Of a DNA stretch of 64,000 bases, positions 43,434 to 50,790 are shown piece after piece (position 1 is the stretch's first letter; every line of letters begins with the position of its first letter). Location: the NCBI GenBank assembly GCA_020850715.1, contig JADZED010000027.1, positions 124,001 through 188,000 on the forward strand, given 5' to 3'. Position numbers and translations under genes: made by a program. A model generated the notes under the pieces. The model worked only from the letters and a program-made list of their open reading frames with translations, was not told the origin of the DNA and ran no database searches. This stretch comes from Acidobacteriota bacterium. Lineage in GTDB: Bacteria; Acidobacteriota; Vicinamibacteria; Vicinamibacterales; CAVVIG01.

Positions 43434-44276
43434 ATGAGCGACGTGGCGATCATCGGCGCGGACGACCTCGGCGGCGCGATTGCGCACCTGCTGGCCGGAC
43501 GCAATCTCGTCCGTGCCATCCGCCTCGCCGACGATCGCGGCCGGGTCGCGGCCGGAAAGGCGCTCGACATCGTGCAGGCGGGCGCCATCGAGGCTCACGC
43601 GACGCGCATCGACGCCAGCGCCGATCCGCTCGAGGTGACCGGCGCGCGCATCGTGGTCGTCGCCGGCGGCGCGGGGCGGGGCGAATGGCAGGGCGACGAG
43701 GGGCTCAGGCTGATCCGGGCGGTCCTGCAGCGCACCGCCAACCCGATCGTGCTGTGCGCCGGCGCCTCGCACCGCGAGCTGGTCGAACGCGGCTGCCGCG
43801 AGCTGCGCGTGCCGCGCGCGCGGCTGATCGGATCGGCGCCGCACGCGCTGACCGCGGCCGCCCGCGCGCTCGTCGCCCTCGAGACCGACAGCTCGCCGCG
43901 CGACGTGGGACTGACGCTGCTCGGCGTTCCGCCCGGCGGGATCGTGATCCCATGGACCGACGCGACCATCGGCGGTTTCAACGCCGTCCGCGTCGTCGGC
44001 GAGCCGCAGCGACGACGCATCGCGAGCCGCCTCCCCGCGCTCTGGCCGCCAGGGGCCTACGCGCTCGCGGCGGCGGCCGTCGACGCCGTCGCCGCGCTCG
44101 TCGGCCGATCGCGCGCGACGCTGAGCTGCTTCGTGGGACCGGACCTCGCGTCGGGCGCACGCACGCGCGCGGCAGCGCTGCCGGTGCGCCTGGGCCTCGA
44201 AGGGATCGAGCGGGTGGCCGTGCCGGAGCTGAGCGCGCTCGAGCGCGTAGCGCTCGAGAATGCGATGAACCTGTAG
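43434..44276 (+). CDS. malate/lactate dehydrogenase-like protein lacking catalytic residues
   Basis: A 280-residue Rossmann protein aligned with malate/lactate dehydrogenases: VAIIGADDLGGAIAHLL at the start, KALDIVQAG, and ARIVVVAGGAGRGEWQ for the substrate loop. The catalytic His region HGD is replaced by LGVPPGGIVIPW (163-174), and the Asp-Arg pair of the substrate helix reads GSAPHALTAAAR. It probably binds a nucleotide but cannot work as a normal dehydrogenase. A TAGAAT box (43419-43424) lies 9 bases before the ATG. Confidence 0.72.
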   Translation: MSDVAIIGADDLGGAIAHLLAGRNLVRAIRLADDRGRVAAGKALDIVQAGAIEAHATRIDASADPLEVTGARIVVVAGGAGRGEWQGDEGLRLIRAVLQRTANPIVLCAGASHRELVERGCRELRVPRARLIGSAPHALTAAARALVALETDSSPRDVGLTLLGVPPGGIVIPWTDATIGGFNAVRVVGEPQRRRIASRLPALWPPGAYALAAAAVDAVAALVGRSRATLSCFVGPDLASGARTRAAALPVRLGLEGIERVAVPELSALERVALENAMNL

Positions 44277-44295
44277 GGCCGGCGGACTGCCGATC

Positions 44296-44916
44296 CTAGG
44301 TGCCGTAGACCGGGCGGTGCAGCGCCAGTCCGCCCGCAAAGTCGGCCAGTTGCCGGCGCAGGATGAGCCGGCCGCGGTGCAGGCGCGACTTGAGCGTCTG
44401 ATTCTTCACGCGCAGCATCGCGCTCGCTTCCTCGGTCGACATGCCCTGGATGTCGCGCAGCATCACCGGCGCCCGATAGATGGCCGGCAGCTCCAGGATC
44501 GCAGCGAGGACCCGCTGCCTGAGCTCGGCGCGCAGCACGCGCTCGTCGGCGAGATCGCTCCAGTCGGCGACGTCGGCCCGCGGCTCCTGCCGCCCGTCGT
44601 TCGCCTCGCCGGCCACCAGCCGGTCCTCGCTGCGCGCACGCTGCGCCTTCGCCGTCCGCAAGCGCGACATCGCGGCGTTGAAGGTGATCCGGTAGATCCA
44701 GGACGACAGCGCCGCGTCGCCGCGGAACGCGCCGACCTTCCGGTAGATCTTGTACAAGACGTCCTGCGCGACTTCTTCGGCGTCTTCCCGGTTCCGGAGA
44801 TACCGGAACGCGAGCTGGTAGATCCTCGCGCCGTACGCATCGGCCAGCTCGCCGAGCGCACCCTCGTCGCCAGCCTGGAGCCGTTCGAGCAGCGCAGTGT
44901 CCCTGGGTTCCCGCAT
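44296..44916 (-). CDS. ECF-type RNA polymerase sigma factor
   Basis: A 206-residue sigma factor with region 2 (YLRNREDAEEVAQDVLYKIY and SSWIYRITFNAAMSRLR) and region 4 (LPAIYRAPVMLRDIQGMSTE, then LRVKNQTLKSRLHRGR). A linker of about 40 charged residues separates them. No anti-sigma gene follows, unlike many ECF loci, so its control must be elsewhere. The leader contains a hairpin 17 bases upstream of the ATG. Confidence 0.9.
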   Translation of the reverse strand: MREPRDTALLERLQAGDEGALGELADAYGARIYQLAFRYLRNREDAEEVAQDVLYKIYRKVGAFRGDAALSSWIYRITFNAAMSRLRTAKAQRARSEDRLVAGEANDGRQEPRADVADWSDLADERVLRAELRQRVLAAILELPAIYRAPVMLRDIQGMSTEEASAMLRVKNQTLKSRLHRGRLILRRQLADFAGGLALHRPVYGT

Positions 44917-44932
44917 CGGAGGTGTCCTCGTG

Positions 44933-45055
44933 CCGGTGAAAACACCGGACGGGGGCCGAATATTCCAGCGGCGCGCGGGCGAGCATCGGATGGGCCGTGC
45001 GGCGAAGGAATCTGCCTGGGACCGATTCGGAGATATTCTCCAAGTTATTGATAAC
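44933..45055. promoter_or_regulatory. dyads in the leader and promoter region of the ECF sigma gene
   Basis: Three inverted repeats precede the sigma gene on the minus strand: CCGGTG-AAAA-CACCGG (44933-44948, a perfect 6-bp hairpin in the leader), GGAGA-TAT-TCTCC (45029-45041, perfect) and GTTAT-TG-ATAAC (45044-45055), the last overlapping the lipB stop. The two AT-rich dyads are adjacent and could bind a regulator or mark the end of lipB transcripts. Confidence 0.45.
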
Positions 45056-45761
45056 CGAACACTTCACGAAATTGATGAGCGACCGCCTCCTCGACGGCGG
45101 CGCGGTCGACCTGGCGGCCGAGCAGCCGCTCCAGCGAGGTGACGCCGCGGTCCTGGATCCCGCAGGGCACGATCAGCCCGAAATCCGCCAGATCGGTGGA
45201 CACGTTGAGGGCGAACCCATGGCTGGTCACCCAGCGCGCGATCCGCACGCCGATGGCCGCGAGCTTCTCGCCGCCAACCCATACGCCCGTCAGCCCGTTC
45301 ACGCGCCCGGCCTCGACGCCTGAGCTCGCCGCCGCGCGGATCAGCACCTCCTCGAGATCGCGCACGTAGCGGTGCACATCCTGCCGGTCGGGCTTGAGAT
45401 CGACGATGGGGTAGCCGACGAGCTGGCCTGGACCGTGGTAGGTGACGTCGCCTCCGCGCCCGGCCTCGAAGACGTCGATGCCGCGCGACCGGAGCGCCTC
45501 GTCTGACGCGAGGATGTGGCTGCGGCCGCCGTCGCCGCGGGCGCCCAGCGTGAGCACCGGCGGATGTTCGACGAGCAGCAGCACGTCGGAGACCGCCCCC
45601 GCCTGCCGATCGGCAACCAGGGTCCGCTGGAGCGCCAATGCCTCGCCATAGCCGATCCGGCCGAGGCGCCGGATGTCGAGCGTCTTCGTGGACTGCCCTG
45701 GTGACAGACGCCGCGGGGCCGGCAGTGACTGCCGTGAGCCGCCGCTAGGCGTCGCTGGCAT
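45045..45761 (-). CDS. lipB: lipoyl(octanoyl) transferase LipB
   Basis: A 238-residue enzyme that moves octanoate from acyl carrier protein to E2 lipoyl domains. It has EHPPVLTLGARG, the conserved RGGDVTYHGPGQLVGYPI (about 100-117), the catalytic Lys in GEKLAAIGVRI and Cys in IVPCGIQDRGVTSL. It overlaps the end of the E2 gene by 17 bases, so the cofactor-loading enzyme is made together with its substrate protein. The start could be later; similarity begins near residue 25. Confidence 0.93.
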   Translation of the reverse strand: MPATPSGGSRQSLPAPRRLSPGQSTKTLDIRRLGRIGYGEALALQRTLVADRQAGAVSDVLLLVEHPPVLTLGARGDGGRSHILASDEALRSRGIDVFEAGRGGDVTYHGPGQLVGYPIVDLKPDRQDVHRYVRDLEEVLIRAAASSGVEAGRVNGLTGVWVGGEKLAAIGVRIARWVTSHGFALNVSTDLADFGLIVPCGIQDRGVTSLERLLGRQVDRAAVEEAVAHQFREVFGYQ

Positions 45762-47097
45762 CCCAATTCTCCAGCGCCTGCTTCAGGTGCGCCAGGAACT
45801 CGTCGGCGACGGCGCCGTCGATCAGGCGGTGATCGTAGCCGAGCGTCAGATACGCCATCGGCCGGATCGCGATTGCATCGTCGACGACGACCGGACGCTT
45901 CTCGACATGGCCGACGCCGAGAATCGCCACCTGCGGCTGGTTGATGATCGGCATGCCGAACAGCGCGCCGAAGACGCCCGGGTTGGTGATCGTGAAGGTT
46001 CCGCCGGCGACCTCGTCGGGCTTCAACTGCTTCGCCCTGGCGCGCGCGGCGAGATCGGCGGCGCTGCGGCTCAGGCCGAGAAGGCTCTGCTCGTCCGCCC
46101 GCTTGATCACGGGGACGATCAGCCCCCAGTCGAGCGCGACGGCGATCCCGAGGTTCACGCTCTTGTGGTACACGATGCGGTCGCCGTCGATCGAGGCGTT
46201 GACGACCGGAACGGCGCGCAGGGCGCCGACCGCCGCCTTCATGATGAAGGACAGATAAGTGAGGTTGCCGCCCGCCCGCTCGTACTCGGCCTTCTTCGCC
46301 GCGCGGATCTGCGCGACGCGCGAGAAGTTCACCTCGAACACTGAGTGCACGTGGGCGGAGGTCCGCCGGCTCGCGATCATGTGCTCGGCGATCCGCTTCC
46401 GCATCACCGACATCGGCACGACGTCGGTGTCGGGAGCGGCGGGAGCAGGAAGGGCGGGAGGGGCAGGAAGGGCGGGAGAGGCGGCACGGGACGTTCCGGA
46501 TCCCTCGATGAACGCGAGGATGTCGTCTTTCGTTACGCGGCCGCCGAGCCCGGTGCCCTGGATCTGCGAGATGTCGACCTGGTGTTCCCTGGCAATCTTT
46601 CTCACGACCGGCGAAGACCGCTGGTGCGAAGCTTCGTCCGAGCCGGGAGAGGCGGGAGGGACGGGAGGAGCCGCAGCCGAAGATGGCGGCGTGGAAGCGG
46701 GCGCGCCTGCGCCATCCGCCTGCGGTTGCGGCTCGAGGGGCGCGGCCGTTTGCGCAGCGGGTGCCTCGGGAGGCCTGGCCGCAGCCGGCGCCGGGGGAGC
46801 CGGCGCATCGGCAGGCGGCGCGGAAGCCGCGCCGGCTGTTGAGGGCACGACCGGCTTCGCGCGCGCCGGCTCGATCACGGCAACGACGCTGTTCACCGGC
46901 ACGGTGTCGCCTTCCTTCGCGCGAATCTGCGTGACCACGCCGGCGGCCGGCGACGGGATCTCGGCGTCGACCTTGTCGGTGGAGATTTCGAAGAGCGGCT
47001 CGTCGCGATCGACCGTGTCGCCGACCTTCTTGATCCAGCGGACGATCGTGCCTTCCGCAACCGATTCCCCCATCTGGGGCATCACGACATCGGACAT
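45745..47097 (-). CDS. 2-oxoacid dehydrogenase E2 acyltransferase
   Basis: A 450-residue E2. The lipoyl domain (1-77) carries the modified Lys in FEISTDKVDAEIPSP; a long Ala/Pro linker follows, then a peripheral subunit-binding domain (about 160-195, VRKIAREHQVDISQIQGTG) and the catalytic domain ending in LGYDHRLIDGAVADEFL with the His and Asp of the CoA-acyltransferase site. It works with the fused E1 (1011-3140) and Lpd. GAGG lies six bases before the ATG. Confidence 0.92.
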   Translation of the reverse strand: MSDVVMPQMGESVAEGTIVRWIKKVGDTVDRDEPLFEISTDKVDAEIPSPAAGVVTQIRAKEGDTVPVNSVVAVIEPARAKPVVPSTAGAASAPPADAPAPPAPAAARPPEAPAAQTAAPLEPQPQADGAGAPASTPPSSAAAPPVPPASPGSDEASHQRSSPVVRKIAREHQVDISQIQGTGLGGRVTKDDILAFIEGSGTSRAASPALPAPPALPAPAAPDTDVVPMSVMRKRIAEHMIASRRTSAHVHSVFEVNFSRVAQIRAAKKAEYERAGGNLTYLSFIMKAAVGALRAVPVVNASIDGDRIVYHKSVNLGIAVALDWGLIVPVIKRADEQSLLGLSRSAADLAARARAKQLKPDEVAGGTFTITNPGVFGALFGMPIINQPQVAILGVGHVEKRPVVVDDAIAIRPMAYLTLGYDHRLIDGAVADEFLAHLKQALENWDASDA

Positions 47098-47196
47098 GGC
47101 AGCCTCACATCACGATTGCAGGCGGCCGATTGCGACACGATCGCCCGGGCCCGGCAGCTCGGGCCGCAATCCGCACCTGCGGCTCAATCCGTCATT

Positions 47197-48630
47197 CTAG
47201 CTGTGGATCGCCGCGCCGTGCGCGGCGTGCGCCGCCTCGGCCACCGCCTCGGCCATGGTCGGGTGCGCGTGGATCGTGCGGATGAGCGATTCGACGGTGG
47301 CTTCGAGCCGCAGCGCCAGCGTGGCTTCGGCGACCAGCTCGGTCGATCGCAGCCCGATCATGTGCACGCCGAGGATCTCGTCGTACTTCCGGTCGGCGAC
47401 GATCTTGACGAAGCCGTCGGTCTCGCCCGCCATCTTCGCGCGGCCGAGCACGCCGAAGGGGAAGGTGCCGACGCGCACGTCGAACCCCCGCTCCCGCGCC
47501 TTCTGCTCGGTGAGGCCGACGCTGCCGATCTCGGGATCGCAGTAGGTGCAGCCGGGCACGTGGTCGTAGTTGATCGGCGGAGGGTTCCGGCCGGCGATCC
47601 GCTCGGCGACGAAGAGGCCCTCCGCCGACGAGACGTGGGCGAGCTGCGGATGGACCGGCGTGCCCAGCGTGATGACGTCGCCCAGCGCCGAGATGCCGGG
47701 CACCGTCGTCCTGTACTCGGCATCGACGCGCACGTACCCGCGCTCGAGCTGCAGCCCGGCGTCCTCGGCGCCGAGCCCGGCGGTCACCGGACCGCGTCCG
47801 GTCGCGACCAGCAGGTAGTCGGCGCGGATCTGCTGCGTCTGCCCGTCCCCCAGCAGCACGTCGATCGCGACGGCGTTGCCGTCGACGACGGCCGAGGTCA
47901 CCTTCGCGCCGGTGTGCGCGGCGATGCCCTGCTTGCGGAACGACTTCGCCAGCTCCGCCGACACCGCCTCGTCTTCGACCGGCACCAGCCGCGGGAGCAG
48001 CTCCACGATGGTCACGTCGCTGCCGAACCGCTTGAAGATCGACGCGAACTCGACGCCCACGGCGCCGCTGCCCATGATCGCAATCGAGCCGGGCACCTCC
48101 TTCAGGTGGATCGCCTCGTCGCTCGTGATGATGCGCCTGCGATCGATCTCGATGCCGGGCACGCCGCGCGGCTGCGACCCGGTGGCGACGACGATCTCCC
48201 TGGTGGCGCGCAGCGTCTGCTTCTCGCCCTCGAACACGTCGACGCCGCCGTTGCCCGTGAGACGCGCGGTCCCCTTGATCCAGGCCACCTTGTTCTTCTT
48301 GAACAGGAACTCGATCCCCCTGGTCAGGCCCGAGACGATCCGGTCCTTGCGCGAATGGACCTGCGCCATGTCGATCCCGATGGTCTGGCCCGGGGCCGCC
48401 CCCGGGATCGTGACGCCCCAGGTCTTCGACGCCTCCTGCACGACCTTCAGCGCGTGCGCGTGCTCGAGCAGCGCCTTGGTCGGAATGCACCCCCACAGCA
48501 GGCAGGTGCCGCCGAGCGCCTTCTGTTTCTCCACAACGGCGACCGACAGCCCGAGCTGCGCGGCGCGGATCGCCGCCACGTACCCGCCGGTGCCGCCGCC
48601 GATGATGACTACGTCGTATTCGTGTGCCAC
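47197..48630 (-). CDS. lpd: dihydrolipoyl dehydrogenase (E3)
   Basis: A 477-residue flavoprotein disulfide reductase. The FAD loop is VVIIGGGTGGYVAAIRA, the redox disulfide is GGTCLLWGCIPTKALL, the NAD loop is IAIMGSGAVGVEFASIF and the catalytic HPTMAE pair lies near the end (HAHPTMAEAV). It reoxidises the E2 lipoyl arm. The GTG start at 48630 has GAGGA five to six bases upstream. It is the first gene of lpd-E2-lipB; three hairpins lie in the region just upstream. Confidence 0.93.
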   Translation of the reverse strand: MAHEYDVVIIGGGTGGYVAAIRAAQLGLSVAVVEKQKALGGTCLLWGCIPTKALLEHAHALKVVQEASKTWGVTIPGAAPGQTIGIDMAQVHSRKDRIVSGLTRGIEFLFKKNKVAWIKGTARLTGNGGVDVFEGEKQTLRATREIVVATGSQPRGVPGIEIDRRRIITSDEAIHLKEVPGSIAIMGSGAVGVEFASIFKRFGSDVTIVELLPRLVPVEDEAVSAELAKSFRKQGIAAHTGAKVTSAVVDGNAVAIDVLLGDGQTQQIRADYLLVATGRGPVTAGLGAEDAGLQLERGYVRVDAEYRTTVPGISALGDVITLGTPVHPQLAHVSSAEGLFVAERIAGRNPPPINYDHVPGCTYCDPEIGSVGLTEQKARERGFDVRVGTFPFGVLGRAKMAGETDGFVKIVADRKYDEILGVHMIGLRSTELVAEATLALRLEATVESLIRTIHAHPTMAEAVAEAAHAAHGAAIHS

Positions 48631-48652
48631 GGATTCCTCGCGTTCGGAGTAG

Positions 48653-48756
48653 CGTCCGGCGCCAGCCGGACGTCGCGGGCGATTCGCCCGCGGAAAGGGC
48701 CTTGTATGCGGTCGTCTCGCCTTCAGACGTCCGGCTGAAGGCGGACGTCTGAAGGC
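48653..48756. repeat. cluster of three perfect hairpins (REP-like)
   Basis: Three inverted repeats in about 100 bases: CGTCCGGC-GCCA-GCCGGACG (48653-48672), CGCGGGCG-ATT-CGCCCGCG (48674-48692) and a 15-bp perfect stem with an 8-base loop (48719-48756, arms 48719-48733 and 48742-48756). The core GTCCGGC is shared by the first and third. The cluster is in the gap between lpd and the small membrane-protein gene. It resembles a repetitive extragenic palindrome cluster and could stabilise or end transcripts. Confidence 0.6.
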
Positions 48757-48781
48757 GTTGCCGCCGCACGCGGATCCCGCA

Positions 48782-49042
48782 TCACGGCGATCGCTTGAGC
48801 GTAGAGAGAGGGACGAAGGCGGCCGGCTCTCCGCCCGGCGCCGGCGCTTCCGGGTCCGCCCCCGCGTCGGGCGGCGGCTCGAGCCGCGCCAGGCGCGCAC
48901 GGAGCTGCGCGGCCTCGTAGCGGAGCTCCCAGTAGGACTCGGTGAGCCGCTCGACGCGCCTGGAGGCGCGGCGCGCGAGCACGGCCGACGCGAGGCCGGC
49001 GCACAACGCCGCTGCCGTGAGCAGCCACAGGAGGGTCAGCAA
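48782..49042 (-). CDS. small membrane-anchored coiled-coil protein
   Basis: An 86-residue protein. A TM helix at the N-terminus (about 3-24) is followed by a helical, charged stretch (RASRRVERLTESYWELRYEA) likely to be a short coiled coil and by a Pro/Ala-rich tail. The start is TTG at 49042, chosen because a TTGACA-18-TATGGT promoter ends 6 bases before it. The family is unknown. It is divergent from the sigma-54 response regulator. Confidence 0.6.
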   Translation of the reverse strand: MLTLLWLLTAAALCAGLASAVLARRASRRVERLTESYWELRYEAAQLRARLARLEPPPDAGADPEAPAPGGEPAAFVPLSTLKRSP

Positions 49043-49048
49043 AACCTC

Positions 49049-49092
49049 ACCATAGCGAACGGCTTGCAACGGTGTCAACCGCCTGCCACAAT
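49049..49092. promoter_or_regulatory. overlapping divergent sigma-70 promoters
   Basis: Minus strand: TTGACA (49078-49073), 18 bases, TATGGT (49054-49049), then a leaderless TTG start. Plus strand: TTGCAA (49064-49069), 17 bases, CACAAT (49087-49092), with an expected start about 16 bases before the response-regulator ATG. The plus -35 box lies inside the minus spacer, so the two promoters compete. Confidence 0.6.
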
Positions 49093-49114
49093 ACGCGCGC
49101 CCCGCGGCCACGCG

Positions 49115-50506
49115 ATGAGCCACAAGCCGAAGACGGTCCTCATCGTCGACGACGATGAGGGGATGCGAGACACGCTGACGGCGATCCTCAAGCGCGAGTA
49201 TCGCGTCCTGCGCGTCTCGAGCGGGGAAGCGGCCCTCCCCATCCTCAACAAGGAGGATGTCGACCTCGTGCTGCTCGACGTCCGCCTGCCCGGCATCAGC
49301 GGCTTCGAGGTGCTGCGCATCATCAAGGAGAACTACGGCCTCGTCGAGGTGCTGATGATCTCGGCGATTGCCGACATCGAGACCGCCGTGCAGGCGATGA
49401 AGCACGGGGCCTACCACTACGTCACCAAGGAGTTCGACTACGACCAGCTCCGATCGCTGGTGCGCAACGCGAGCGAGCGCCAGGATCTGAACCGGCAGGT
49501 GATGACGCTGTCGGCGCAGGTGGCCGACCAGGCCGAGCGCGAGTTCGTCGTCGGGCCGAGCAAGGCGACGCGCGAGATCGTCGATCTGGTGGGCCGGATC
49601 GCCAAGCTGTCGGCGACGGTGCTGATCCTGGGCGAGAGCGGGACCGGCAAGGAGCTGCTCGCGCGGCTGATCCACCGCGGGGCGGGCGATCCCGACGCGC
49701 CGTTCATCGCCGTCAACCTCGCCGCGATCCCGCGCGAGCTCGCCGAGAGCGCGCTGTTCGGCCACGAACGCGGCGCCTTCACCGGGGCGCACCGGCAGCA
49801 GCTCGGCAAGTTCGAGCTCGCGTCCAACGGCACGCTGTTCCTCGACGAGATCGGCGACCTGCGGCTCGATCTGCAGGCCAAGCTGCTGCGCGCGATCCAG
49901 GAGGGGGAGATCGAGCGCGTCGGCGGCACCAAGCCGATCAAGACCGAGTTCCGCCTGATCGCCGCGACCAACGTCGATCTCGAGAAGGCGGTGAAGGAAG
50001 GGCGCTTCCGCGAGGATCTCTACTACCGGATCAACGTCATCCCGATCAAGATGCCGCCGCTGCGCGAGCGCGCCGACGACATCCCGCAGCTCGCCGAGTT
50101 CTTCCTGCGGCGCTACACGGCCCGCTTCCGCAAGCGCATCCTGGGGATCAGCGAGCCGACGATGGCGATGCTGAAAAAGTACTGGTGGCCGGGCAACATC
50201 CGCGAGCTGGAGAACCTGATCGAGCGGCTCGTCGCGGTGAGCGACAGGGACTACCTCTCGGAAGAGGATCTGCCGCTCGAATTCCACTTCGCGCAGCTCG
50301 AGCCGCAGCGCGCCGCGCGCGGCACCAGCCTGTTCGACGAGGCGACCAACGCGTTCGAGCGGAACTTCATCCTGCGTGCGCTGGAGAAATGCGGGTGGAA
50401 CGTGACCGGCACCGCCGAGTATCTTGGAATACCACTGAGTACGCTGAAGTACAAGATGGACAAGCTCGACGTACGCCAGCTCGCCCGGAAACTGCGCGGC
50501 GCTTGA
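49115..50506 (+). CDS. NtrC-family sigma-54-dependent response regulator
   Basis: A 463-residue activator. The receiver domain (1-120) has VDDDEGM, phospho-acceptor Asp 55 (LLLDVRLPG) and Lys 105. The AAA+ domain (about 145-385) has Walker A GESGTGKE (173-180), the sigma-54 contact loop GAFTGA (220-225) and Walker B LFLDEIGD (241-248). The C-terminal Fis-type HTH (CGWNVTGTAEYLGIPLSTLK) binds DNA. It stands directly before a dyad array and a sigma-54 promoter, which it almost certainly controls, and its likely partner kinase is encoded at 53842-55605. Confidence 0.95.
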   Translation: MSHKPKTVLIVDDDEGMRDTLTAILKREYRVLRVSSGEAALPILNKEDVDLVLLDVRLPGISGFEVLRIIKENYGLVEVLMISAIADIETAVQAMKHGAYHYVTKEFDYDQLRSLVRNASERQDLNRQVMTLSAQVADQAEREFVVGPSKATREIVDLVGRIAKLSATVLILGESGTGKELLARLIHRGAGDPDAPFIAVNLAAIPRELAESALFGHERGAFTGAHRQQLGKFELASNGTLFLDEIGDLRLDLQAKLLRAIQEGEIERVGGTKPIKTEFRLIAATNVDLEKAVKEGRFREDLYYRINVIPIKMPPLRERADDIPQLAEFFLRRYTARFRKRILGISEPTMAMLKKYWWPGNIRELENLIERLVAVSDRDYLSEEDLPLEFHFAQLEPQRAARGTSLFDEATNAFERNFILRALEKCGWNVTGTAEYLGIPLSTLKYKMDKLDVRQLARKLRGA

Positions 50507-50510
50507 CAAA

Positions 50511-50628
50511 AGCCAACAACTTGGCCGGCTCGGCCAATCGCTTGTCCCGCCGGGCAATCCCCTGAGCACGCAGCAGTAGCCGCCGCTTCCCGCGCGCGCG
50601 CCGTCCTCGCGCGGACAAGCGCTTGCCC
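50511..50628. promoter_or_regulatory. tandem enhancer sites, GGNCAA-N4-TTGNCC
   Basis: Four copies of a 16-base dyad lie just after the response-regulator stop: A at 50511-50526 (one arm mismatch), B at 50532-50547 (full match), C at 50552-50567 (left arm full, right arm weak) and D at 50613-50628 (full match). Centres of A, B and C are 21 and 20 bases apart, two turns of DNA, so they face one side; D is 61 bases further on. Site D ends about 100 bases before the sigma-54 -24 element, a normal distance for NtrC-type enhancers. Confidence 0.75.
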
Positions 50629-50725
50629 GCGCGATCGCGCGCTCCCGCCATCGGCGAACGGACTCCACGCGACACGCGATCGAAATCGCCAGCGATCTCG
50701 CGCGCCTGCGCGGAAGCGCGCGCGC

Positions 50726-50741
50726 TGGAACACGCGTTGCT
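50726..50741 (+). promoter_or_regulatory. sigma-54 (-24/-12) promoter
   Basis: TGGAACACGCGTTGCT fits the TGGMAC-R-N4-TTGCW consensus at every fixed base. GG (50727-50728) and GC (50739-50740) are separated by exactly 10 bases. Transcription should begin near 50752 and read the maturase gene at 50791. Confidence 0.85.
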
Positions 50742-50790
50742 ATCCCGTGCGGCAGCGCGATCGCGCCGATCGCTACCAAGAATCGATCCC

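Noticed and set aside
44296-44916. Anti-sigma factor next to the ECF sigma gene
   Set aside because: Downstream is only a 19-base gap and then the convergent MDH-like gene; no zinc-finger or membrane anti-sigma frame exists.
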